The position numbers and the translations under genes were made by a program. Positions 49,841-61,232 of a stretch of DNA of 64,000 bases are shown here, in pieces (positions within the stretch are counted from its first letter, which is position 1; each line of letters opens with the position of its first letter). The notes beneath the pieces were generated by a model that was not told where the DNA came from, searched no databases, and was given only the letters and a program-made list of their open reading frames with translations. This stretch comes from Polytrichum commune. Lineage: Eukaryota > Streptophyta > Polytrichopsida > Polytrichales > Polytrichaceae. The stretch covers positions 43,353,554 through 43,417,553 of the forward strand of contig OX485803.1 of assembly GCA_950295325.1 (NCBI GenBank). The letters run 5' to 3'.

Positions 49841-49862
49841 TTGGACACGTTTTCCTCTAGTG
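49831..49862 (-). repeat. Right terminal inverted repeat of giant CACTA
   Basis: Read on the minus strand it begins CACTAGAGGAAAACG and continues TGTCCAAATGAACCCTG. TTC follows at 49863-49865 as target duplication. Confidence 0.92.
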
Positions 49863-49867
49863 TTCCT

Positions 49868-50035
49868 AACTTCACTATAACTAACTAATCCACACATAAG
49901 CCTCAAACTCTAAGAGCTCGCTCCCCTTGAGAGGATTTGAGAGGGAGAGCTTAACTACTTAACTTCACTAAAACTAATGACCCACACACGTGGCTCAAGC
50001 TCTTAAGAGCTTGCTCCCTTGAGAGCGCTTGATGG
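49868..50035. repeat. Direct repeat of ~95 bp beside the CACTA insertion
   Basis: AACTTCACT..AACTAA, CCACACA..., CTCAA(A/G)CTCTAAGAGCT, CTCCC(C)TTGAGAG appears twice (49868-49940 and 49965-50035). It is followed by a GGGAGAGA-rich purine tract at 50078-50112. Confidence 0.6.
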
Positions 50036-50114
50036 AGAGAGTTGCAAATGAGAGAAAAAACACCTTAAGTAGCAAAGAGGGAGAGAGGGAGAGAGGGAGA
50101 GAGAGGTGAGGATA

Positions 50115-51817
50115 GGGTGAGAGGATTAGCACCTCCAATCACAATCCTTTAACCCTCTCCTCCAAAGTAGGGACTAATCCCCATCCACCAAGCTTCCTTC
50201 TTCCTAAACTACCAAGGTGGATCCAAAAGTGGGCATTTAACCCGCGGAGCTCACCTTGCTTCACCTTACCCACTACTCACATAATCAAGGCATCCTCTTA
50301 TTGAAATCAAACCTTGAAATAACTACACCACACATTCTAATGCCTAAACTTAAATCCACACCACACTTCACTCTTTTTATGTTTTTTGAATAATCATAAC
50401 ACATCAAAGTCAAACTAAAATTGGTTTTGAAGAGTTAATCACCACATGTGGGCACCATTTTGGGCTCACAATGTCACATATGCACTCACATGTGAAAGCA
50501 AGCAAACCACACAAGCCACATATTGGAGGCAAATCAAAGAAAATAATAAAATAATAACAATCTAGAATAAATCTTGAAAATGCCACCCAACAAATGTTTT
50601 GGAGACAACACTATATTTCTAGACTTTTGAGGAATTGTTTTAGACCTCCCTACTAATTCTAGAATTAGTGTCACCAAATCCGGACACCCATCCAACTTTC
50701 GAATCTTCAAGAACAGTGTGTCGGAATCAAACAACACCAATGGCAGCAGATCACAAAAAACAAGTGGGAGAACGCAAGTTGCATGGATTTGGAGTGGGCA
50801 TCAACATTGTCTTAAAAGAAGAACTCCTACTGTGTCACAATTGTGACATCCCACAATGCACATGCCCATACTTCACCAAAACGTCCTTCATGGCTCTATA
50901 AGAGAAGGGGAAATGGGTACTACAAACACTTTTAGTGTGTGTTCAAATTTCTTTGCAAGGTGGAGTACGACAATGACAAATTCATTCACGCTCCGATCTA
51001 TACATACAGTGAGGTCATGCGACTACTTGAACTTGCTGTTGCTGTTGAACATGAATATGGAGCATCTCAAATAACACATATTTGAACTTCAACACAATTA
51101 CTCCTCACCAGGAAGAGGGTGGTAGTAAGTGATTGAAAATTCTATTGTTATGGAACAGGTACATGGATGTCTTGAGAAAGCACATCCATGAGTATAAGTT
51201 GGAGAAGGTATATGACTCGATGGTTAAGCATGCTGCTTCTAGCAAAGAAAATTGACATGACTTGGGTTCCTCATTTCTACGTTTGATTTGTAATCCCCTT
51301 TTTACCTTAGACTGTTTCTATCACCTGCTTTAAGCATCCTCGCCAATATTAATGCATCTCGTGCATTGGTTTTTTTATCTGCATAAAAGGGATGTTTTGA
51401 AAGCTAGAAGACTTGGTTTATGTGTACCATGATCATGGCAATTGGATTAGAGTCGTGGAGCCATAGTTGGACACACATTTGTATGATGCAAAGATGTTGT
51501 GGGATCATTCCAATTTGATGAGAGGTAAAATTTCGGTAAACTCTATGCTTGTTATTATTATACATTCATTACCTATGGAAGTGAAGGTATTGCAAATAAT
51601 TTTTTTATTCAACCTCTCTGCTTGCTAAAAGCCTAGGTTTCATGGTTGGGATGGATTGTAGGGGTGTTGAGACCGTGACCTTGATGCCTAATGCTCGCCA
51701 CATTCTAAGATTCAAATCAAGAAAAAGGCTCGGGGAAACTAACCGCATTGAAATTGCATAACCCTTTCCTCAACTAATAATCTCAAATTCCTTTGTTTTA
51801 TTCACAGCTCACATCAT
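50115..51817. other. AT-rich spacer, one possible exon remnant at 51159-51255
   Basis: Mostly featureless. At 51159-51255 (plus) a 31-codon segment after a plausible acceptor (TGGAACAG) encodes YMDVLRKHIHEYKLEKVYDS and ends in a stop. It has coding-like composition and may be the last exon of a lost or unseen gene. No family assigned. Confidence 0.3.
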
Positions 51818-52138
51818 CACTACACAAAATATGATATTTAGTGTTTGATACACTAAATACAAACACGCTAAAAATCAATAACCCTATGAAAGTAACATTG
51901 AATGTAAACTCAAACACTAAATATCAACTATGGTAATATGTGGAAGTTACATGTTTGAATTTAGTGTTAATGAGGATATGAAGAAAAAGGATATGATAAG
52001 GGAGGTGGCAGTAAGGAAGGTAGCGGCACATTTATGTGTAACACTACTTGTCAAAGAATTGAAAATTAGTGTTGTGCATGGTAGGGTGGTAACAACACTA
52101 AATATAATCAAACGCTAAATATCATATTTTGTGTATTG
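51818..52138. mobile_element. MITE with CACTAC-type ends, copy 2
   Basis: The left end CACTACACAAAATATGATAT and the inverted right end CAATACACAAAATATGATAT. The interior is collinear with 14077-14383, including the shared open frame (51930-52118). Confidence 0.75.
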
Positions 52139-55100
52139 AGAATTGCAGTATGAGAAATGCAAAATATACCTAGAGGTAAGGTCTCAACAAGGTCTAAGGT
52201 GAGGACTCTTGAAAATTAATTAGGCACAAAGTTTGCCCAAAGGAATCTATTCCCCTTTCACCAATCAATATGAGCCTAATGAGTTCACTTTTAACCTAGA
52301 TTGTGAATTAGGTTTGTGGGTCTTATGTGGTCACTCTTAATCAATCACCTACATTTGAGTACTAGTAAATGATATGGCATGTAATTAAGAATGGAAATGT
52401 TTGTTAAGTTGGAAGCACCCGCAATACAACCACTTACTGTAGATCCTAAAGGATTGATCATGGCAGTTGGAAGTGCATGTGGTACTAAGTGTGAGTTGAT
52501 ATGAAGGGTGTTCAAAATTTTTGGTGGTGTGTGTTCTTTTACCCATTGGCAAGCATTTTCTTTTCCATTCTAGTATTGCTCTTTCTCCCTATTTAGTATG
52601 ACACGTTTGGGAAACACAAAAAAGTCATATTATCGAGGTGTTGTCTTCTCATTAATATGACAAATGGCGTAAAGTTATTGTTTTATTGAGGATATACGAA
52701 AACATAGTATTCATGAGCTTAAAAATATATACAACAAGCTAGTTTAAGCAATATAGATGGTATGAAATAATAACTTACAACTCCAAACAAATACAAATAT
52801 CCTCAAGAACTCTTGAAATAAGAGTCCAAAGATCTTTGGTGTTGCCTACCCAAGTTAGCAAGTGTCATCTTATCTAAATTCCCTATGAACTTTTGAAAAC
52901 TAATACGGTCATTAACATCAAAATATAAAGAATTGGAGAGGAAATTAGAGGTTGCAAGAATGCAAGAGAGTGCACGAGATACGGGTGATACTATATCACG
53001 ATGAGCACAAGGCAACATACTAGGCAGGAGGCCACTCTAACCCTAACCATGTCTATTCTATACTAGTAACCCTAATTCTCATGAAGTTCCCAATGATAAG
53101 TGAAGTTCCCAAGTAGTTTCCAAGTGAAAATGGATGTATTTTAGATGTACGTAACATAGATGAAAGGAATTTTAGCATTAACTACCTCTACAGTATGACA
53201 AACCGGAGATTCTAAATGTCGCATTATCGAGAGTTGGGGTTGTATAAAAGAGGGAGTTTTGATGTATTTTTTTTGGTATCGCCAAAGTGTGTCGTAATAT
53301 CAAGGGTGTCATATAAACGAGTGTCGTACTAACGAGGTTAGACTGTATCCTACAATGTTGGTTGAAATAGATATGGATTTTTGCAATTACTCATACCCTC
53401 ATAACATTATCCAAATCCATAATAGTGTTATATGGGACTGATAGTATTCTGCAGAATATTCCTCACATTCAGACTAACTGTGAGAAATTTTTTGGAGAAT
53501 ATTGTCACTCCCAAAGAACATTGTTATGGATCTGAATAATGTTATGCTTCAGCCTCCACCCAAATTATAGATGCTTCCATTGTGAGAGGAGTTGTCTTTA
53601 TAGTTCGCCTACTCTTTCTTTGGAGGACAGAAACTAAGCATGATTCAGTCCTGTTAGTGTGGGTTACCATTTTGGAGGTACATGTTGCTTGAAGGCCCAA
53701 TTCCACCATCATCACCACCATAAATAGAGATTGGATTGTCACAAGGGACTTGAAGTTGAATGAAGTGTTGGAGGATCTCCTACTTCTTTCACGGCGTGCT
53801 TGATAATGCACGCCACCTCAAATTCTTGGTTTCAATAGAGTTATTTGTGAAGTGAAGGAGATGAAACCATGGGTTTAGTCCCAAACCATGAGTTCATGAG
53901 AATTAACGCAAAGTCACCCATGTTTTTTCAATCCTTAAATTGGCATACACAGAGAATGGTGTTGGGCTAATAAAAAACATTTTTCTAGCTTGTCCTACTA
54001 TGATGGATGGGCCAAGCTAGCCTTGCATAGGGCATTATGAAGTTCAAAAGGGTGGATCACATATGCATACCTGATTTTACATCCTAAAAAGTCCCTCAAA
54101 GTTTGCAAGTTGGAAAATACAATAGGACGTCCCAAAATTTGCATCTAACTTTCAAAATAGGCTCCAATATACGATGAGCGACGGAGCTCTTAGTAGGAAG
54201 TTTTGTCAAAGAAGGATAATTAAGCCCATTTTTGAGTCCCTCTTTGAGGGACTTCACAGATAACTCTAATGTGGTCCAAACTATGTCTCAACACCAAGCA
54301 CTGTTCCAACTTGTATCATTCCATGCAACCATAAATTTCACTTTGTTGGGTCACACAAAGATGGTGTGCAGGACTCAACACATGCAATCACTCAATTCTA
54401 TGTTGTGTTAAATTTAGATGTTTAGATATTTGTCCTTAATTTGGTATTATTTTGGTCCGCTATAGGCACTTCCACCTTACAATGTTGGGTAAAAATTGAA
54501 CCTTACATGGTTGTAATGGTATTTATAATTATTGCACTTATTTCATGCATTATGTTTTTCATATATAGTAGGTACGCCTTTTACTTGCAATAACATGTAT
54601 CTCAAATTGATTATTTTTTTCAACTTTAGAGCTCATTAACTTACAGATATTGTATAATCAAATGTCCTGACACATCATAGAATGATGTCTACTGTAGCCA
54701 ACCTCCATTTTGGATCAAGTATTTTGTAATAAAAAAAAATTAAAAAAAAGGGATCCCATTCCATAATTATGGAGAATTCTATCATTTTTAGTAAAATATT
54801 ATGATTAATATTCCAAATCACATTCACCAATGATAAAAGATATATATTTTGCTCAATTGTTTCCTACTACATGTGATCAAAAATATTTAGGGGGGTTCCA
54901 AATATCTTTGAGTCACACCAAACCAGATACTTTACAAAACCTCCACCTCCAGAGCTCCACCAAACTCCACTACCTCCCCCACAGAGTGGTATTTTGAGGT
55001 ATTTTGAGGTATTTTTCAAGACCCTATAGGTAAATATAATTTGCATCATAAATTTAATATATAGGTCCTCTATTTTGTTTGTAAACTGTACCATTTATCA

Positions 55101-55985
55101 AAATCTTGAAATTGTGACCCAAGAATTGACATTGATCTATAAAAAAACAACAACAATACATTAACAATTCATGAAAACAAAATTGAATGGCGTCCGGTTG
55201 CAACACTATTTTGAAACAATCCAACATTATCTTGAAACTCTCAATGATCACCCCAAGCTTGCCAACATCCAAATGTGATGATTGTTAGTCAAATAAGCCA
55301 TCTTTGCATCCAATCCAAAGATATTCATTGAACCTCATGTAAAATTTATGTTCCTTCAAACATAGTAGACCCTACTTTATTAATAATTTTTAGATGCTAC
55401 CTAGACTTTTCACCTACCCTATTTTAGATATAATATTGTATGGGTCATTTCATCCAAGCCATAGTAATTTAAAATTTGTAAAAAAATTCCCTTGTGAATT
55501 CAAAAATACCCTATATATTTTCTCACGTGATCTACTAAAATTTCGACATTGACCTCCCCATGCCTCACTGTAACCAAAGGCCCAACATCTGCCACTATCG
55601 TAGTGTTTCCCTCTCAACCTTCTCTCAACAGCCACCTATCCAGAGAGGATTTGGGCGAACTAGCCCATACACTCGTTCCTTGTTGGATGCCTAAACCCTT
55701 GCCTCCAAGGCACCAATGTACAAGTTGGTTCTCCCCAGCCTTCAGAGAGCCAACAAAATTTGTTGCAAACCCGCACATGTAGCAAGCGACCGTTGACAAA
55801 TGTGCCCACGCATTGCAACGATTGGTTTGACCAAGCGACTTGATGTAATCTATCAAGCCACTCACTAATCACTAACTAATCTTTCGTAGCCACTCACTAA
55901 TTTGCCGCAACATCTCACTAGTCTTGTAGCCAAAACTTGGCCAAATTCTCATGCCTTCAACCACAATATGCATTTGAACCATTAG
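52139..55985. other. AT-rich spacer; no gene recognised
   Basis: I found no domain, splice-linked exons or delimited repeat. Open frames (for example 53542-53811 and 55549-55782) lack motifs and overlap frames on the other strand. Confidence 0.45.
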
Positions 55986-55989
55986 TGGC

Positions 55990-56960
55990 TTAGTGAGTTG
56001 ATGATTTCTTGGAATTTATCTTGTGTTTCTTCCCATTGCGTGTGAGTGTGTGTTGGTTGTTTTGTAGTGTATTTGTGAGGTTGTTGTTTTTGAGGAACAT
56101 TGTTAGGAGGTTTTGGATGTTGCTTTGAGGTATGGGGTATGTGATGCGGGGATGGTTTGGTGGTTGTCGTTTTGATTTGGTTAGTATGTTATTGGGTGCT
56201 AGTTGGAGGTAAACTGGGTAGTGGTCCGAATTTTGGTTTTCGTTGATGAGGGTGTTACTTGTGAGAAGGGTATGGTTGTGGAGGTTAGTGTAGAAACCGT
56301 CGATTAGGTTGGTTGATGTGGAGTTATGGCCACCTTGTCTTGATATGCTTTCTTGGTTAGGGATCACATGTAAGCCTAAATTATGGTCTATTCGGCCCAA
56401 AAGTGATCTTCTTGGTTGGGTGGAGATGTTGTGTTGTTTGTTGTTTGTCTCTGTTGAAGTCTCTTGCGAGTATAAATTTGTGGAGGGGGTGATGAGTCTT
56501 CAAGATGCGGATTTGGTATTTTATATGGAGGATAAGGTGTAGGTCTTCTTGATGTGTGGGTGTGTACGGGTGTAGGACGAGGAGAGGGGTGATAGGTTTG
56601 CGGTGATTTTGAATGCTCGTAGGTAGGGGGAGATGTTGGTAGAGGTGGATACTTCGGTAATGTTTTCATTGGAGTAAATTGAGAGGTGGATCGATGCCAT
56701 GACGCCTCCCCTTTGTTTGGGTTGATGAGGAGTATGGGTTTTTTCCAGTTTGGGTGGTTTTCGTTGGAATTGTTGTAGATGATTTTGTAGTCTAGGAATC
56801 TTCTCTCTATGTATGATGTGGTTTTGTGTTTGTGCATTTTGGTTTCTTGGATTAGTATGATTTGTGGGGCATCCTAGATTGTTTGGAGGAGTTCTTGTAT
56901 GCATGGTAGGCTAGATCTTAGGTGACCAACGTTCCAAGTTATAATGCAAAGGGTTGTGAA
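55990..56960 (-). pseudogene. Decayed LINE endonuclease region
   Basis: Minus-strand translation in three frames gives the ordered hallmarks of an apurinic-type LINE endonuclease: TWNVGHLRS near 56940, IILIQETK near 56850, GGVMASIH near 56700, a RDFNRD remnant of the GDFN motif near 56460, and NSDHYPVYLQL near 56215. At least two frameshifts and an internal stop separate them, so it is not functional. No reverse transcriptase follows within the window, so the copy is truncated or rearranged. Confidence 0.7.
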
Positions 56961-57329
56961 GTTTTGAATATCGGATGTCAGGGTGGTTATATGGAGAAAG
57001 TCAGGTGTGAGATCTGAGTTGAATGAGCAACCATTTATGTTGTGTAAACATTTCTTATATAAGTGTTTTGAAATACAGGGAAGTTCTTGCCGGAAGTTGC
57101 TTTGTGTGATCGTGTCATAAACATTTTGTACGATATGCCTTGGATGTTGTGTGGTGTTGAGCGATATACATTTACTTGTGGTAGGCGTGGGTGGAGGTGG
57201 TGTAGCTACGGAGTAAGGCTAGGGCTTTGGGGGTCAAGACCTTGGGCTACTTTGGCGTTGCATATGGTTGGGATAGGACTGAATGATGGAGGCGGTGAGC
57301 ATGAATATTTCAAGGTGTAGACCTCGGGT

Positions 57330-57620
57330 ATTGGCTAAGAGACACGTATCCAAGCAACACAGATCTACCTTAGTAGTCCTAGCAATGAACGAAGAGAACC
57401 GACTACTAGTCACAGATGAAGCGGTTGAGTTTGCAAAAGAAGTGGTTGAAGTTCAAGACTTCAGGTAAATTAACAATCAGTTTAGAGGAACTTAAGCAAT
57501 GTACCTCAAATTCATGAAGAAAACTGAAAGATCCGAACATGTAACTGGTTGGACTTGGAAACACTCGGATTTTGACCGATTAAGCCCAAGAATCTCCTCC
57601 CGACAATGTCTCCTGCTCAC
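57330..57620. repeat. Diverged duplicated segment D1
   Basis: Shares ordered blocks with 60800-61040: CTAGTCACAGATGAAGCGGTTGAGTTTG versus TTAGTTACAAATGGACTGGTTGAGTTTG (in pieces), ACATGTAAC(T/C)GGTTGGACTTG and AAGCCCAAGAATCTC versus ATGCCCAAAAATCTC. It could be an old gene fragment: both copies carry short frames with LVT.....VEF. Confidence 0.5.
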
Positions 57621-58987
57621 AGCTTTGCTTTGACCTTGTGGGAAGCATACCAGGAAACCCTGTGTGCCGTGACAAAATAGGAGAGAATCGGGCACCACTT
57701 TGCGGAATGTTGCAATTAATTGTTCTTGTGGTCCCTACTGTACTTCAGGTGAGTTGCAGTTTACCATTCATTATCAACAACCTCAAATTCTGAACCTCAT
57801 TCACCGGTAGGATCTCCACAGCACCTGATAAACAAGACCAACCCGCATTGGGTACTGAGGCCTGAATTTAATATTGAAGTCTTCAACACCTGTCAAATGC
57901 CCATCTTGGGCATCGAAAAAGTTTTTTTCTTGGGGGGGGGGGAGATTTTCACAAAAATGTGATCTGCAAAGTTTTCATCCTTCAGAGTGAAGGCTTCTCC
58001 AAAAACTATGTGCCACAATATATAGTGGTTGTAATTTGCAAATAGACACATAGTTGGATTCCGATCTTGGCACTCGAGCAGACACTTCCAAATTCCGATA
58101 GCTCCTGCAATTTCGACTTTGCAACTTTGACTCAACATTGATTACAACTTCGGCTTGGCAAGCATATCTGTATGTGAACGTGGATTTTCCACACATGATC
58201 GGGTGAAGAGTGAACGCAGAAGTTGATTAAATCTTGAAACATTGGATGCATTGATGTGAGTGTCATTACGCAGTCTTCCGATGGAAAATTTGGATTGGGC
58301 TAGAATTTTTGACACTTGGAATTCGACCGAAAACTGGCAGGCTTTGCCTTCGGAGTTGGATGATGATTAAGTGCATTATGTAGGGAATCTAAATGGTTTT
58401 AGTGCATCATTCAATTGCATGTACTTCTTCAATATAGTGAGACATCATGTTATTTTCATATTCAATACAAAACAACCAATATCAAGTTTTTTTTGGCAGT
58501 AAAGTGTTGCAAAATAGTTTGACAGTTTGAGTGAAGTGTGATTATTCTGAAGCCCTTCAAATTTGAATGCATGTGCACACTTCAAACTTGAACACTGACC
58601 GAGGGTGAGTTTCCATGCAGGCTGCTAGTCCACTACATTCTAGAAAATAATGGGTCGGAGGTGTTTGCATGTAGTTAAGCACAAGTTGACACCCCAACCA
58701 CATTATGGTGGTTTGCTAGAATGTGAAGGGCCATGGACACGGGCCACTAGATTTCTATGCGTTCATTTGAGAATCTTTAACTTCCAAGTGTAGGTCACCA
58801 AAGAATTGAAGACGGGTTTTAAAAGGAGAAAGATGTTTTAACCCGGAGGAGGAGGTTAGTAAGTGGTCCTAGATATGAGAAGATGGGAATAACTACATTG
58901 TTTTGTCTCATTAGTGTGGGCTACCATTAGGAACTATGCATTGCTATGACATTATACTGAGAGTGTCATTTTTTATTCAAATAACAT
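57621..58987. other. Spacer; no gene recognised
   Basis: Contains a ten-base G run at about 57935-57945 and short frames without motifs. Confidence 0.45.
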
Positions 58988-59370
58988 AAGTACACTAAAT
59001 ATGATATTTAGTGTCACCGATGGTAATTGTCTTGCTCAATACTAATTTTAAAAACCGCGGTATAGTGTCACCAACACTAATTGTTAATCCAAGTTATTTT
59101 GTCATTCCTTGTAATTTTTTTGGGTATAATAGATTTATAGTGTTGCAATTACTGTCACTTACCATGTGATTTTTCATCCAAATCCCAATCATCCATGACA
59201 ATATTTCGTCACAAGTTGTTGACAAGAGAAAGTAGGGTTTTGGCCAATGGATGAACTCATCCATCATCCATAACAACATTTGTTCAGTTATTCATAAGAA
59301 GTGTCATCGGCAAAGTTACCATAGTGACATAAAATACCATATGACATGAAATACCATATTTAGTGTAGTT
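58988..59370. mobile_element. MITE with CACTAC-type ends, copy 3 (inverted orientation)
   Basis: The left end TACACTAAATATGATATTTA and the inverted right end CTACACTAAATATGGTATTT. Interior CTCAATACTAATTTT is the reverse complement of the matching part of copy 1, so this copy lies the other way round. Confidence 0.65.
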
Positions 59371-60799
59371 AGCAAGAATATGATATAATTTAGTTGGTTA
59401 AAAATGGTAATTTTGGTAAAACATTATATCCACATGTAACTTCAAATGTTAACTCATACTATTTAGACAAACAAAGTAGTTGGCACATATGAACCCTACC
59501 CCACAATATTATCTTTACATTTGCATAGGTTTGTCCTTATTCACACAAGAATCTAGTGGGTGAGCGGCCTTCATGGAAAACTCACTCTTATATGCCCCAA
59601 CTAGGAAATCATATCTCAAGGGTTGGCCTTTGGGAATTTGTGGACATTGGCACCATTTGGGGTCATTAGTTTCGGGAGCTGGGCCATAAATATCTAGAAG
59701 TTAAATAATAGCAAGTGACCAATGAGATTGAGAGCAAAGGGTATTGAGAGGTATGGAAGGTAGGCATAAGGTCAGGAATATCAAGGTAGGGATAAATTTG
59801 ACAAGTTATGTGCACATTTTTTGGACAATCATAACCATTACTGAAACTAGGTTAATTTGAAACATATATTGGACAATCCATATCATGCATTATATTCTCT
59901 ATTTGTACTAGAGGCATTTATCACATGAATTGAAAAGCTTAGTATGGATACATTTGTTATTCTCTATAAACTTCTTATACATAAGGGGTTCAATTTCATA
60001 GTGACCCACACACACATCATTTAGGTTTCCAATGAAGAGTGCCCTGCCCACCCCCCGGTTTATTCATTAGTGACACAATGTGCATGCAACTAAAACGTGC
60101 TACAACAAGAGATGTAGTCCACATTTAGGATTGAATAAGTCTGGAATTACTTAAATTTTAGTTCTTTCTGGATCACGTAGTCATAATCATGCAACTTGAT
60201 AAAGCTTGGTGGAACACAATGCATATGGGGACAAGGGACTGCATAAGGTAGAAAGGAAGGAGAGAGTTATGAGTTATGAGGAGGAGAAGAAAGATGGAAG
60301 GTGCCCATGAAAAGAGAGAGGGAAGCTAGATTTTTTGTATGTACCATCCATTTGTTTCCCACGTGTTTTTTTTTTTTTTTTTTATTTTTAACTTACCAAT
60401 GTTTTACAATGTTGTGGCACCTCTATAGAATTTTCTTTCTCGAAATATTCATGGGATGTTGTTAAGGAGTTCGCTATTTAAAGTCTAGGGGAAATGAGAT
60501 AAGGCAAGGCAGTGCTACTCCCATATATGTTGTGACGTTCTCATTCTAGGAATTAGACTTTGACTCACACATCATACTTACTTGTTGGGCAGATGCCTAT
60601 CAAGAGCATGAAGGCTGAAACTACCTCAACTTAACCTACAAATCCCCATTTCCAAAGCAACATAGGTGAACATATGCATTTATGATCCCTACAGGAGCCT
60701 TAACTAACTTTACATTGGTAGAATTTGGAAATGACTGCGTTGCAGCTATCATACAACTGTCCATTCAAATCAAGATACACGCAATAATTAGTGCACAAA
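59371..60799. other. AT-rich spacer with poly-T tract
   Basis: No gene recognised. A run of about 19 T occurs at 60367-60383, possibly the tail of a lost retroposon in minus orientation. Confidence 0.4.
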
Positions 60800-61045
60800 A
60801 AATGCTGGAGATATTGGGAACAATGATCGGGGACAACCGGCAGTTAGTTACAAATGGACTGGTTGAGTTTGAGACATAATTAACCTGTTGAAGTTCAAAA
60901 CTGCAGGAAAATTAGCGATCATTCTAAGGGAATTTATAGATTGTACCCCGATTTAATAAAGGAAAACTGGAGGATGTCAACATGTAACCGGTTGGACTTG
61001 CAAACACTAGGATCTCAACCGGTTATGCCCAAAAATCTCTCCGAT
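60800..61045. repeat. Diverged duplicated segment D2
   Basis: Partner of 57330-57620. Blocks GGTTGAGTTTG, TTGAAGTTCAA, ACATGTAACCGGTTGGACTT and CCCAAAAATCTC are in the same order and orientation. Confidence 0.5.
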
Positions 61046-61232
61046 CAGTGATTGGGAAAACCTGTGATCTTTGATGTAACATTGTTCACCAAAAAACTAA
61101 AATTGATCTCACAGTTGGCGTGCTGCTGTACAAAAATTCATCTGCCGTAGTTCCCTTAACTGAATCTAAGCTGAACGCACCCTCGACTAATTCGGGCCCT
61201 AAACTCTTCATGTCAGGCCGGCCAACTGTTTT

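Larger units (their letters stand above)
21229..49862. mobile_element. Giant CACTA (En/Spm) transposon, complete, 28.6 kb
   Basis: The left terminus CACTAGAGCAAAAGC is followed by TGTCCAAATGAACCCT. The right terminus, read inward, is CACTAGAGGAAAACG followed by the same TGTCCAAATGAACCCT. That makes inverted repeats of about 32 bases with three mismatches. TTC stands on both outer flanks (21226-21228 and 49863-49865), the 3-bp target duplication expected for CACTA elements. Inside are a TNP2-type transposase (40246-44151, plus strand) and a TnpA-like gene (25764-31280, minus strand), the two proteins this superfamily uses. At 28,634 bp it is far larger than the 8-15 kb usual for autonomous plant CACTA elements; the excess is satellite arrays and extra genes. 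Intact termini and an open transposase suggest fairly recent insertion. Confidence 0.92.
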
